Below the pieces are notes generated by a model. The model saw only the letters and a list, made by a program, of their open reading frames with translations. It was not told the origin of the DNA and searched no databases. The position numbers were made by a program, and so were the translations under genes. Of a DNA stretch of 49,009 nucleotides, positions 7,319 through 15,608 are shown one piece after another. Source of the stretch: Paenarthrobacter nitroguajacolicus (lineage in GTDB: Bacteria > Actinomycetota > Actinomycetes > Actinomycetales > Micrococcaceae); NCBI RefSeq assembly GCF_029952445.1, contig NZ_JAQPPK010000033.1:1-49009 (forward strand), written 5' to 3'. The number at the start of each line of letters is the position of its first letter. Within the stretch, counting starts at the first letter, position 1.

Positions 7319-7741
7319 CTAGGCGTTGATTTCCTGCTTTTGCCCGCTGGAGGTGATCTCGATGCGCCGCGGCTTGGCCTTCTCGGCGACCGGGATGCGG
7401 AGCGTGAGCACGCCGGCGTCGTAGTTGGCCTGGACGCCTTCGGTGTCCAGAGTGTCACCCAGGATGAGCTGCCGGCTGAACACACCTTGCGGGCGTTCGG
7501 CGGCGATCATCTCGGTGTTCTCGCCAGCAGGCGACTTGCGTTCGGCCTTTACCGTCAGGACGTTGCGTTCGACGTCCAACTCCACCGAATCAGGACTTAC
7601 ACCTGGCAGATCGAAGGCAACAACGAATTGTCCGTCCTCCTGCCATGCATCCATCGGCATTCCGGCCGGGCGTGCTGTTGTGCCAAAAACCTGTTGGGCG
7701 AGCCTGTCGAATTCGCGGAACGGGTCAGTGCGCATCAGCAT
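7319..7741 (-). CDS. Small heat-shock protein, Hsp20/alpha-crystallin family
   Basis: 140 residues from the ATG at 7741, preceded by AAGGAGTGAG; the frame is open upstream but that part has no protein-like character. The alpha-crystallin domain spans about residues 35-130: AFDLPGVSPDSVELDVERNV, the ERPQGVFSRQLILGDTLD segment, and ANYDAGVLTLRIPVAEKAKPRRI, the typical edge-strand region with an I-P-V variant of the IXI neighbourhood. Such ATP-independent chaperones hold unfolding proteins. A MerR/HspR-type regulator is encoded divergently 142 bp away, and a J-domain gene follows, so this is a heat-shock cluster. Confidence 0.92.
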   Translation of the reverse strand: MLMRTDPFREFDRLAQQVFGTTARPAGMPMDAWQEDGQFVVAFDLPGVSPDSVELDVERNVLTVKAERKSPAGENTEMIAAERPQGVFSRQLILGDTLDTEGVQANYDAGVLTLRIPVAEKAKPRRIEITSSGQKQEINA

Positions 7742-7882
7742 TTGGTTCTCACTCCTTTGGATCTTGATGCTGATTCTGTTGTTGGTACCAGCCCCCGGAT
7801 CTGTGGTGGTTGGTATAGATTTTTTATAGCACTGGTGAGAGAGTGGTGCAAGTAGGTTTTGGGAAGATTTTCGGAGGTTTTG

Positions 7883-8320
7883 ATGGCAGCTTCGGATGGC
7901 GTAACTGTTGCCGGGGAGCACGACGGCGGATTGGTCGCCGCTGCTGCCAGCGGCGGCGCGGCGGGATCCGGGGACACGGGTGTCTACGCGATCTCGGTTG
8001 CCGCTGAACTCGTGGGAACGGGACAGCAGAACATCCGGCAGTACGAGCGAAAAGGCCTGCTCACCCCTGAAAGGACCGACGGCGGCACGCGCCGCTACAG
8101 CGAAAACGACCTGACCACGCTACGCCGGATCGGGGTGTTGCTGGACGAGGGGTTGAACCTGGCCGGGGTGAAGCGGGTGCTGGAGTTGGAGGCGGCGAAT
8201 CGGGGTCTGACCGAGGACAATCGTGGACTGAGTGAGCACAACGAGGAACTGCGCGCGGACAACCGTGGGCTGCGGAAGGATTTGAAGGCGGCGCGGGGCG
8301 GGACGGACTCTGAGCGATAG
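7883..8320 (+). CDS. MerR-family regulator, HspR-like
   Basis: 145 residues from the ATG at 7883, with the RBS TCGGAGG. Residues 1-35 are a low-complexity Ala/Gly stretch. A MerR-type winged helix follows (YAISVAAELVGTGQQNIRQYERKGLLTP in two turns, then RRYSENDLTTLRRIGVLLDEG), then a coiled coil of repeated LxxxNRGL/NEEL units. The YAISVAAEL start and QNIRQYERKGL helix are typical of HspR, the repressor of heat-shock operons in actinobacteria. The gene is divergent from hsp20, so I infer autoregulation plus control of hsp20. I could not find the canonical HAIR operator between them. Confidence 0.85.
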   Translation: MAASDGVTVAGEHDGGLVAAAASGGAAGSGDTGVYAISVAAELVGTGQQNIRQYERKGLLTPERTDGGTRRYSENDLTTLRRIGVLLDEGLNLAGVKRVLELEAANRGLTEDNRGLSEHNEELRADNRGLRKDLKAARGGTDSER

Positions 8321-8347
8321 TCGTCGCACTGCTGCATTGCGCAGCGA

Positions 8348-10240
8348 TCAAAGAATCGCCGTCATCCCGTTCCATCCCGTACCCACACGAGAAGGCGACG
8401 GCCACGCCATTCCCCCGCTGCCCGCATACAACCACAGCTCACCGAAGGTGTTCCGGGCCAGGATGTCCGCACGACCATCCCCGTCGAAGTCGCCCGGACC
8501 AACCAAGGAGTTCATGACGTTCCAGCCCTGCCCGATGACCCGCTGTGGCAGCCATCCGCCTGAGCCGTTGCCTGGGTAGAGCCACAGCACGCCCGAAGAG
8601 TCCCGCGCAGCAATGTCCGGGGTGCCGTCGCTGTTGAAGTCGCCGACGCCCGTCATCTCGGTCATGGTGTTCCAGCCAGTCCCCACCTGAATAGCGGGCA
8701 GCCAACCTCCGGAGCCGTTACCGCGGTACACCCACAGCACTCCGAACGTGGTTTGGGCCGCCACATCCACAAAGGTATCGCCGTCGAAATCCCCGACGGA
8801 CTCGATCGCGATCATACCGGCCCAGCCCGTGCCCACCTGAACGCGGGGCAGCCAACCACTTGAACCATTGCCGGGGTAGAGCCATAGCAAGCCATCGCCA
8901 TCTCGGGCAAGGACATCGCCGTTCCCGTCGCCGTTGAAATCGCCGGGAGTAAGGATTGCGGTCATGACATTCCAACCCTGCCCGACCTGAGCACGAGTCA
9001 GCCATCCACCCACGCCATCACCGGGGTAGAGCCACAGCACCCCGGAAGCCTCACGAGCCAAAAGGTCGGTATAACCGTCGCCGTTGAAGTCGTTCTTGAC
9101 GGGCCGCTCCACTGCCCCGTCGATGATGCGCACGGAGGAGGTGCCATAGCTGACCACGTAAGCCCTGTTCGTGGCGGGGTTCACCGCGACGGCGACTGGT
9201 TGGCTGCCCGTGTATACGGCGTAGCTGCTCTGGCTATCCCCATCAATGATGACGGTGCCACCGCCGCCGGTGGGCACGTAGACCTTGTTACTCGTGGGAT
9301 TCACTCCGATCCCACTGATAGCCGTGGCGGTACCGATGGTGGTGATTTCCGAAAAGGTTGTTCCGTCGATGATCTTTATGAAGCCGTCGGAGTCATCCCT
9401 GTCTGCAGCAACGTAAACCTTGTTGGACGCTGTGTTGACGGCCAGGATCTCCACTTTCCGCAATGATTCGATGGTTCCCGTGGTCTTGTCGGTGGCACCG
9501 TCCATCACGTGAATGTTGGCTCCGTACCTGCCCAGTGTCGTGAAGTAGATCTTGTTGGTGACCTGATTGACAGCGAGGGCTCGAACGAAGCCAGCGCCGA
9601 TGATGACTTCTCCGATGACCGCGCCGCCGGCGTCCAACACCCGAATCGTTCCACCGGAAAGAACGTAAACCTTGCCGGTCACAGGATTCACAACAATGTC
9701 TTGGGCACCCCCGAACAGTGCCACGGAAGTCGTAGTGTGCGTGCCTCCATCGATGATCGTAATGCCGGTCTGTACGCCCACATAGATCTTGTTGTTTGCT
9801 TCGTTCACAGCCACGACACCCGGTTCTGCGCCGACGGGAACCGACGTCACGGCGTGGGTGGCCCCATCAACAACAGCAACGGAACCGCCGGCCCCGCTGA
9901 CATAGACCTTGTTGGTCGCTGAGTTCACGTCAACGTCCACCGGCGCGTCAATCGAAGGCAACGTTCCCGCACCCGTCACACCATCGATGATTGAGACGCC
10001 TTCGGCCGAGGCAACGTACGCCTTGTTTGTCACAGGGTTCACAGCGATTGAACCAGGCATATCGCCTACAGAAACAACGTGCGTGACCGCGTCAGCAACG
10101 GCGGGCGGTACGGCCGGAGCCAAGGTGCCCAACAACAACGCCAACGCCATTCCGACGGCGGCTGACCGCACCGCCGCCCGGCGCCGGCGTCGTGTGTGTA
10201 CTCGCCGAAGCGCGCGTGAATCATCCCCAGCAGCAAACAT
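8348..10240 (-). CDS. Secreted double beta-propeller protein: YVTN repeats plus FG-GAP-like repeats
   Basis: About 630 residues from the ATG at 10240, which has GGGGGG eight bases upstream; an in-frame ATG at 10261 lacks this. An Arg-rich n-region followed by AVGMALALLLGTLAP...AVA is a signal peptide. Residues about 45-340 carry seven or so YVTN-type repeats (AVNPVTNKVYV, VNTASNKVYVA) that form one propeller. Residues about 350-630 carry five repeats of DFNGDG..D.LAR...GLLWLYPGNG.GGWLPR.QVG.GWN.MTAI, an FG-GAP/VCBS-like calcium-binding repeat. The protein is probably cell-surface or secreted; its ligand is unknown. A paralogue with only the second repeat type is at 34496-35410. Confidence 0.85.
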   Translation of the reverse strand: MFAAGDDSRALRRVHTRRRRRAAVRSAAVGMALALLLGTLAPAVPPAVADAVTHVVSVGDMPGSIAVNPVTNKAYVASAEGVSIIDGVTGAGTLPSIDAPVDVDVNSATNKVYVSGAGGSVAVVDGATHAVTSVPVGAEPGVVAVNEANNKIYVGVQTGITIIDGGTHTTTSVALFGGAQDIVVNPVTGKVYVLSGGTIRVLDAGGAVIGEVIIGAGFVRALAVNQVTNKIYFTTLGRYGANIHVMDGATDKTTGTIESLRKVEILAVNTASNKVYVAADRDDSDGFIKIIDGTTFSEITTIGTATAISGIGVNPTSNKVYVPTGGGGTVIIDGDSQSSYAVYTGSQPVAVAVNPATNRAYVVSYGTSSVRIIDGAVERPVKNDFNGDGYTDLLAREASGVLWLYPGDGVGGWLTRAQVGQGWNVMTAILTPGDFNGDGNGDVLARDGDGLLWLYPGNGSSGWLPRVQVGTGWAGMIAIESVGDFDGDTFVDVAAQTTFGVLWVYRGNGSGGWLPAIQVGTGWNTMTEMTGVGDFNSDGTPDIAARDSSGVLWLYPGNGSGGWLPQRVIGQGWNVMNSLVGPGDFDGDGRADILARNTFGELWLYAGSGGMAWPSPSRVGTGWNGMTAIL

Positions 10241-10341
10241 GGCAAGACCCCCCAAAGTCATGACGCCCCAGTGCGTCGATGGGCCAGAGTCTACGCGCGC
10301 ACTACGACAAAATGGAGCCGTTCCCGGAAAGAGACCGGTCT

Positions 10342-10401
10342 TCAGAGAATCGCGGTCATGGCGTTCCAGCCGGCCCCGAACACCCCAACCCACCTGTTAA
10401 C
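10342..10401 (-). pseudogene. Relic of the 3' end of a third FG-GAP-like gene
   Basis: The minus strand here reads VGVFGAGWNAMTAIL followed by a TGA (10342-10344). This matches the C-terminus GTGWNGMTAIL-stop of the propeller protein ending at 8348. The match stops a few codons upstream, where GTTAAC and unrelated sequence follow, so only the very end of a repeat survives. It lies just upstream of the intact gene, so I read it as what is left of a tandem paralogue. Confidence 0.6.
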
Positions 10402-10468
10402 CAACTCTTCCCCCACCGGCCACCCCCGCGCACCCAGTAAGCCAACCGCCCCCAGCACCGTTGAAGGC

Positions 10469-11629
10469 GTGAGGATCGCAATCGTCGCCGAATCATTCCT
10501 GCCACTGATGAATGGGGTAACCCACTCGATACTGCGGGTGCTGGAGCATCTGCAAGAGCGTGGGGATGAGGTGATGGTGATCGCGCCGTCGACGTCGGAC
10601 ACTGATGTTTCGAGCGTCGAGAAGGGTGCGTATGTGCACCGGCTTCCCTCGGTGCCGCTGGCCGGCTATACGAATGTGCGGGTTGCGTTGGGTGGTGTGA
10701 ATCGGGTCAAGCGAATCCTTGCCGATTTCTCGCCCGACGTCGTTCACCTCGCCTCCCCGTTCGTCCTCGGCTGGCGCGCCGTACAGGCCGCGCACCAACT
10801 CGGCATCCCGACTGTCGCGATCTACCAAACCGAAGTTCCCAGCTACGCCGCCCGCTACGGCGTGCCATTCCTGGAGAACTGGGCCTGGAACCGCGTGGAC
10901 AACATCCATCTCCTGGCCACCCGAACCCTTGTGCCGTCCACGTTCGCGCTGAACCAGTTGCGCGGACGCGGCATCCTGCGCGTGGACATGTGGCGCCGCG
11001 GTGTGGATACCGCGCGCTTCAATCCCGCCAAGCGTTCAACGGCTTGGCGCAGCTCAGTGGCGCCCGACGGTCAGCGGATCATCGGCTACGTGGGCAGGCT
11101 CGCCGTCGAAAAGCAGGTTGAGGACCTCGCCGTGCTGGCCGACGTGCCGAACACCAAGCTGGTCATCGTTGGCGATGGCCCGCAGCGCGAAGCCCTCCAG
11201 GCCGCGCTTCCCAACGCGCATTTCGCGGGTTTCCTCGGCGGCGATGCCCTCGCGGAAGCTGTGGCGGGCTTCGACCTCTTTGTCCATCCCGGCGAGTTCG
11301 AAACCTTCTGCCAAACCATCCAGGAAGCCATGGCTTCAGGTGTTCCGGTGGTGGCGACCGGTCGAGGCGGCCCCTTGGACCTCGTGGAGAACTCGCGCAC
11401 CGGCTGGCTGTACGAACCAGGAAACCTCGCCCAACTGCGCACTTACGTGCAGGACCTGATGGGCGACGACGCCAAGCGCCGCGCGTTCGCAACGGCAGCC
11501 ACCGCTTCGGTTCAGGGCCGGACGTGGCCGGTGCTCAGCGCGGACCTGGTCCGGCATTACAACGAGGTCATCGCCGGCGTCACCAGCGAAGCACCAGACC
11601 TAACCTCAAGCAAAGGACCCTCTTCATGA
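10469..11629 (+). CDS. GT4 glycosyltransferase (mannosyl- or glucosyltransferase type)
   Basis: 386 residues from the GTG at 10469 (MRIAIVAESFLP); the open frame starts earlier at 10271 but overlaps the paralogue relic and looks non-coding. The N-terminal Rossmann half has NGVTHSILRVLEHLQERGDEV; the C-terminal GT-B half has IGYVGRLAVEKQVEDL, VIVGDGPQREAL, then FVHPGEFETFCQTIQEAMASGVPV, which contains the E-x7-E motif of retaining GT4 enzymes. Members of this branch mannosylate lipids or polysaccharides in actinobacteria. The ATG of the UDP-glucose dehydrogenase gene overlaps its stop, pointing to a joint role in cell-envelope glycan or glycolipid synthesis. Confidence 0.88.
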   Translation: MRIAIVAESFLPLMNGVTHSILRVLEHLQERGDEVMVIAPSTSDTDVSSVEKGAYVHRLPSVPLAGYTNVRVALGGVNRVKRILADFSPDVVHLASPFVLGWRAVQAAHQLGIPTVAIYQTEVPSYAARYGVPFLENWAWNRVDNIHLLATRTLVPSTFALNQLRGRGILRVDMWRRGVDTARFNPAKRSTAWRSSVAPDGQRIIGYVGRLAVEKQVEDLAVLADVPNTKLVIVGDGPQREALQAALPNAHFAGFLGGDALAEAVAGFDLFVHPGEFETFCQTIQEAMASGVPVVATGRGGPLDLVENSRTGWLYEPGNLAQLRTYVQDLMGDDAKRRAFATAATASVQGRTWPVLSADLVRHYNEVIAGVTSEAPDLTSSKGPSS

Positions 11630-13008
11630 AGATCTCCGTGATCGGCTGCGGCTACCTGGGCGCAGTCCACGCAGCAACCCTGGCGTCCATGGGCCACACA
11701 GTGGTGGGGATCGACGTCGATTCCACCAAGGTTGAGCAGCTCAACAAGGCGTTGGCCCCGTTCCACGAACCGGGCCTGGATGAGCTCCTCAAAGATGGCC
11801 GCACCACGGGCAGGCTCGAGTTCACCACGGACTTCGCCGAAGCTGCGGACGCGCAGGTGCATTTCCTTTGCGTGGGTACCCCGCAATCCAAAACCTCCGA
11901 TACCGCGGACCTTTCCTACCTGATGGGCGCCACGAAGAGCCTCCTGCCGCATCTGGCGAGGGGTGCCGCCGTCGTCGGTAAATCAACAGTGCCAGTAGGC
12001 ACGGTGGAAACCCTCCGCGCGGTCCTGGCCCGACGTTCAGACGTGCTGCTCGGCTGGAACCCGGAGTTCCTGCGCCAAGGCACCGCGGTAAAGGACTCGC
12101 TGGTCCCGGACCGGCTGGTGTACGGCGTCCCCGGTGGCAAGGGTGCGGCTGCCGGCGCACCAGTTACCGCCGTGCTGGATGCGGTGTACGAACCCCTGAT
12201 CGCGGCAGGAATTCCGCGGCTGGTCTGCAACTTCGCGACGGCGGAACTGATCAAGTCGGCGTCGAACGCCTTCCTCGCTACGAAGGTCAGCTTCATCAAC
12301 TCCATGGCTGAGTTGTGCGATGCGTCGGGCGCGGATGTGGGCGAACTGAGCGAGGCCATGGGTCTGGATCCGCGCATCGGCAACCGCTACCTGCACGCCG
12401 GCCTCGGCTTCGGCGGCGGCTGCCTGCCCAAGGACATCCGGTCGTTCCGTGCACAGGCCCGAGAACTTAACGTGCCGTCCGTGGATGAGTGGATGGCGTT
12501 GGTTGATTCGGTGAACCTGGATCAGCGTTCCCGCACCGTGGAGATCGCACGCGACATGTGCCGCGGCTTCCTGTCCGGCCGCACGGTGACCATCCTCGGC
12601 GCGGCCTTCAAGCCCGACACCGACGACATCCGCGACTCCCCCGCCCTCGACGTCGCACAGCAACTCGCCGACGCCGGCGCCCACGTGACCGTCACCGACC
12701 CCAAAGCCATCAACAACGCCTGGATCCGCTACCCGCAAATCCGCTTCGAGGCCTCCACCAAACGCGCCCTCGAAGGCGCCGAATTGGTGTTGCTGCTCAC
12801 CGAATGGAACGAATACGTTTCGCTGTCGCCGTCCGTTGCCGGATCACTCGTACGACGCCGGATGGTGCTGGACGCTCGAAACGTACTGGACGCGGACGCC
12901 TGGCGGAATGCGGGGTGGACTGTGCGCGGCTTGGGAACGGGCGCATCAGTGGTTGAGGCTGGCAACGCTCCCAAGCCTGCCGATAGGAAGAAGCACGCAC
13001 GGGCGTGA
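11626..13008 (+). CDS. ugd: UDP-glucose 6-dehydrogenase
   Basis: 460 residues from the ATG at 11626, which overlaps the previous stop (ATGA) and follows AAAGGACCC. The enzyme oxidises UDP-glucose to UDP-glucuronate with two NAD+. Visible are the N-terminal Rossmann motif VIGCGYLGAVHAATLASMGH, the VGTPQS and KSTVPVGT segments, NPEFLRQG, the catalytic cysteine in GFGGGCLPKDI, and the C-terminal UDP-binding domain (GAAFKPDTDDIRDSPAL). Length is normal for the family. Coupling to a GT4 glycosyltransferase suggests that the product feeds a glucuronic-acid-containing envelope glycan or glycolipid. Confidence 0.95.
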   Translation: MKISVIGCGYLGAVHAATLASMGHTVVGIDVDSTKVEQLNKALAPFHEPGLDELLKDGRTTGRLEFTTDFAEAADAQVHFLCVGTPQSKTSDTADLSYLMGATKSLLPHLARGAAVVGKSTVPVGTVETLRAVLARRSDVLLGWNPEFLRQGTAVKDSLVPDRLVYGVPGGKGAAAGAPVTAVLDAVYEPLIAAGIPRLVCNFATAELIKSASNAFLATKVSFINSMAELCDASGADVGELSEAMGLDPRIGNRYLHAGLGFGGGCLPKDIRSFRAQARELNVPSVDEWMALVDSVNLDQRSRTVEIARDMCRGFLSGRTVTILGAAFKPDTDDIRDSPALDVAQQLADAGAHVTVTDPKAINNAWIRYPQIRFEASTKRALEGAELVLLLTEWNEYVSLSPSVAGSLVRRRMVLDARNVLDADAWRNAGWTVRGLGTGASVVEAGNAPKPADRKKHARA

Positions 13009-13031
13009 GCGCCTGATCGGTTGCGCCAAGA

Positions 13032-13727
13032 TCAGCGGCGGCGCCCGGCGGCTTCGCCCGGCACCAGCAACCTGGGCTGCTCCGGATGAGTGTTATCGAT
13101 AACTCTCGTGGCACGTGTCCATGGCCGGGCCTCTTCAAAGTACAGCCTTTGCCCGCCGACGTACCGGCGCATTGACGGGTGCTCGGGGTCAAAGCTGCTA
13201 CCGTCCCTGATGGACATGCGTCGGGCGGTTTCCTCGAAGGGGACATCCAGGAAGAGGGAGTAATCCCACCTGCCCCGCAGCTCATCGCGGTGGAGGAACA
13301 TTCCCTCCACAAGGACAATCGCATCTTCCGGGGCTTTCACCGGTTCGATGTGGAGCCGCAGGTTTTTTCGGGGATCCATGACTGCCGGACGATACTCGCC
13401 GTCGCCGCCCTCCCCCAGCGGCGTGAGGACGTACTGTTCCAAGGCTTCGTAGTCGTAGGTGTCCAACCAAAAACCCTCAGGGGATGTCCTGCCGCGACGA
13501 TGGCGAACTTCCTGCAGGTTGAGGAAGTCATCCACGTGGATCGTCAGGACGGGCCGGTCCATGAGCCCCGACGTGAGCGCCGCCGAGACTGCTTGGGCGA
13601 AGGTCGATTTTCCGCTGCCATCAACGCCGTCGACGCCCACCAGTTTCCACCCTGGTCCCAGCGCCTCCAAGTCCGCTGCGAGGACATCAAAGAGCCGGGC
13701 CTTCGCGGCGATATGTTCCCCAAGCAT
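13032..13727 (-). CDS. Uridine-kinase-like P-loop protein
   Basis: About 231 residues from the ATG at 13727 (MLGEHIAAKA). A Walker A motif GVDGSGKST is near residue 35, followed by the nucleoside-kinase motif HVDDFLN and GFWLDTYDYEALEQYVLTPL, then IVLVEGMFLHRDELRGRWDY with the Walker-B-like hydrophobic-E segment. This layout matches uridine kinase-like proteins of actinobacteria (phosphorylation of a nucleoside or related small molecule). The exact substrate cannot be read from the sequence. It is convergent with ugd and divergent from the lipoprotein gene. Confidence 0.82.
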   Translation of the reverse strand: MLGEHIAAKARLFDVLAADLEALGPGWKLVGVDGVDGSGKSTFAQAVSAALTSGLMDRPVLTIHVDDFLNLQEVRHRRGRTSPEGFWLDTYDYEALEQYVLTPLGEGGDGEYRPAVMDPRKNLRLHIEPVKAPEDAIVLVEGMFLHRDELRGRWDYSLFLDVPFEETARRMSIRDGSSFDPEHPSMRRYVGGQRLYFEEARPWTRATRVIDNTHPEQPRLLVPGEAAGRRR

Positions 13728-13861
13728 CCACCCATGGTGGCACAATGCGCCGCTTGAACGCCGCGAAAGTCATACCCGACTTTTTCTGGCAAGATTTCCC
13801 GGCGGGTGTTAGGGTCACACCACGCGCCATCGCATCGGCGCATTTACAAGGGGGCATTACT

Positions 13862-14614
13862 TTGAACAAACAATTTTCGCGCGCCGAAAAACAGCCAGTA
13901 TCCGCATGGGGTCCTCGCTCCAAGGCATTCGGCATCGCTGCCACCGGATCACTCTTTATCCTGCTGACCGCCTGCGCTCCAGGATCCATGGGAAATGCCA
14001 GCTCAGTGAGCAGCACCCAAGGGTCAAGTTCCGCAACATCCTCACCCACACCTACTCCCAGCAAGATCGCTGGGACGTCGTGCTCGACGGAGAAGAAGAC
14101 CCAGTTAGTGTCAAGCCAGACGTACGTGTGCGCCGTGGATCAGGCGGGCAAGTTGACCTGGTTGGACTCAGCCACTGCACAGTCACTGTCTGACCAGCGT
14201 TCCGCGTCGGCAAAGGCGGTGGCTGACAAAGCGGCAGCGGACAAGGCGGCGGCGGACAAGGCAGCCGCAGACCAAGCTGCAGCGGCGAAGGTTGCTGCAG
14301 ACAAGGCTGCTGCAGACCAGGCCGCGGCGGATCAAGCAGCGAAGGCCGCGGCCGATCAGGCTGCGGCAGCTCAGGCGGCAGCCAACGCCGCTCCGAAGGC
14401 CGTCCCTGCCGCACCCGCTGGGCCCGCCGCACCCGCTCAAAGCGGTTGCGACCCGAACTATGCCGGTGCCTGCGTGCCGATTGACTCCGATGTCGACTGT
14501 TCCAGCGGCAAGGGCAACGGCCCCTCGTACGTGCGCGGGCCAGTGACGGTGATCGGTTCGGACATTTACGGCCTGGACAACAACCACGACGGCATCGGCT
14601 GCGAAAACGGCTGA
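13862..14614 (+). CDS. Alanine-rich lipoprotein with an excalibur-like C-terminus
   Basis: 250 residues from a TTG at 13862, which sits seven bases after AAGGGGG; the frame is open further upstream but has no other good RBS. A signal peptide ends in the lipobox LLTAC. A Ser/Thr-rich linker follows, then about 80 residues of (ADKAA/ADQAA)n heptad-like repeats (roughly residues 115-185), probably a rigid alpha-helical spacer, then a Pro/Ala linker. The end carries paired cysteines and GLDNNHDGIGCE, matching the D-x-D/N-x-D-G-x-x-C-E excalibur calcium-binding motif. It should be an anchored extracellular protein; the function is unknown. Confidence 0.82.
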   Translation: MNKQFSRAEKQPVSAWGPRSKAFGIAATGSLFILLTACAPGSMGNASSVSSTQGSSSATSSPTPTPSKIAGTSCSTEKKTQLVSSQTYVCAVDQAGKLTWLDSATAQSLSDQRSASAKAVADKAAADKAAADKAAADQAAAAKVAADKAAADQAAADQAAKAAADQAAAAQAAANAAPKAVPAAPAGPAAPAQSGCDPNYAGACVPIDSDVDCSSGKGNGPSYVRGPVTVIGSDIYGLDNNHDGIGCENG

Positions 14615-14625
14615 TGCTCCTCTGG

Positions 14626-14670
14626 ACAAGATGATCTACGCACAGATAGTCTGTGCGTAGATCATCTTGT
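14626..14670. promoter_or_regulatory. Perfect 21-bp inverted repeat (operator or bidirectional terminator)
   Basis: Positions 14626-14646 are the exact reverse complement of 14650-14670 with only TAG between. It lies between the lipoprotein stop and the SRPBCC start, with the RBS GAGGAGG immediately after. It could terminate the lipoprotein transcript or act as an operator for the MarR regulator encoded by the second gene of the downstream pair. No T-run follows, which leans toward an operator role. Confidence 0.75.
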
Positions 14671-14683
14671 CGAGGAGGCAGTT

Positions 14684-15100
14684 ATGTGGGAGTACGAATA
14701 CAGCGTTGAAACCAGCGCGGCACCCCAGGACATCTGGCGCCTGTGGTCCGACGTCGAAAATTGGGGTGACTGGAACGCCGAGATCGAGCGGATCGAGATT
14801 GACGGGCCCTTTGCAGTAGGCACCAACATTCTGATGACGCCACCGGGCGAGGACCCCATCCCGTTACAGCTGGCCGAGGTGGAGCCCGGCGAGCTCTTCG
14901 TTGACGAGGCTCGATTCGACGGCTTGCTCCTGCGTACCATCCACCGCATCGAAAAGCTCGACGGCGGCCACGTCAGGGTTGTGTACCGGATGGAGATCAC
15001 CGGCGCCGGGGCGGACGAGATTGGGCCGGAGATCGGCCCGGGCATCACGGCCGATTGGCCCGAGACCATGGCCTCGCTCGTCGAACACGCGCAGCGCTGA
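14684..15100 (+). CDS. SRPBCC (START-like) family protein
   Basis: 138 residues with the RBS GAGGAGG. The N-terminus EYEYSVETSAAPQDIWRLWSDVENWGDWNAEIERIEI is the classic start of the SRPBCC/polyketide-cyclase fold, which binds hydrophobic ligands in a deep pocket. The Asp-rich middle (GGHVRVVYRMEITGAGADEIG) and final helix (WPETMASLVEHAQ) complete the fold. No ligand can be deduced. It shares a TGATG overlap with the downstream MarR gene, so the two form an operon, presumably controlled by the inverted repeat at 14626-14670. Confidence 0.85.
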   Translation: MWEYEYSVETSAAPQDIWRLWSDVENWGDWNAEIERIEIDGPFAVGTNILMTPPGEDPIPLQLAEVEPGELFVDEARFDGLLLRTIHRIEKLDGGHVRVVYRMEITGAGADEIGPEIGPGITADWPETMASLVEHAQR

Positions 15101-15528
15101 TGCCGCTCAGCCCAGGCGAAAGCCCCGGATTCCTGCTGTGGCACGCCACCCTTCGCTGGCAGCGCGAGGTGGCGGCAGCCCTGTCTCCGTATGGGATCAC
15201 GCACGTGCAATTTGTCCTGCTGGCATGCACTTGGTGGCTCAACAAGGAGGGCGAACACCCCAATCAGTTGGCCGTCGCCCGCCAAGCAGGCACCGATGTG
15301 AAGATGGCGTCCCAGGTCATTCGCGCACTGGAGGTGAAGGGGCTCATCGAACGTGAGGTGGACCCTGCAGACACCAGGTCCAAACGGCTCCGCGTCACGG
15401 ATGCAGGGGCCGAGCTGGCTCCCCGCGCCATCGCCGCGGTTGAAGACGCCGACGAACGGTTCTTCGGACAGGCTTCCGGCGGCGACCTCATTCCTCTGTT
15501 GAAACGGTTGGCTCATCCGGCTGATTAG
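15100..15528 (+). CDS. MarR-family transcriptional regulator
   Basis: 142 residues; the ATG overlaps the SRPBCC stop (TGATG), and the longer open frame upstream is inside that gene. A winged helix spans about residues 30-100: HVQFVLLACTWWL, NQLAVARQAGTDVKMASQVIRALEVKGLI, and the wing EREVDPADTRSKRLRVT. The flanking helices provide the dimer interface. MarR proteins usually repress their own operon and release DNA on ligand binding; the perfect 21-bp repeat before the SRPBCC gene is the likely site. Confidence 0.88.
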   Translation: MPLSPGESPGFLLWHATLRWQREVAAALSPYGITHVQFVLLACTWWLNKEGEHPNQLAVARQAGTDVKMASQVIRALEVKGLIEREVDPADTRSKRLRVTDAGAELAPRAIAAVEDADERFFGQASGGDLIPLLKRLAHPAD

Positions 15529-15557
15529 CGCTTTCGCGTCATAGGTTCGCAGTTCGT

Positions 15558-15587
15558 GGCACTACCCCTATGCCCGGGGGTAGTGCC
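15558..15587 (+). terminator. Hairpin between the MarR gene and a membrane-protein gene
   Basis: GGCACTACCCC (15558-15568) pairs with GGGGTAGTGCC (15577-15587), an 11-bp perfect stem. It is 30 bases past the MarR stop and 21 bases before the next GTG start. Likely a terminator, although there is no strong T-run. Confidence 0.6.
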
Positions 15588-15608
15588 GACGAACAAAGAG
15601 GACCTTCA

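Noticed and set aside
7742..7882. HAIR operator (HspR box) between hsp20 and the regulator
   Set aside because: No copy close to the canonical inverted repeat was seen; only weak half-sites.
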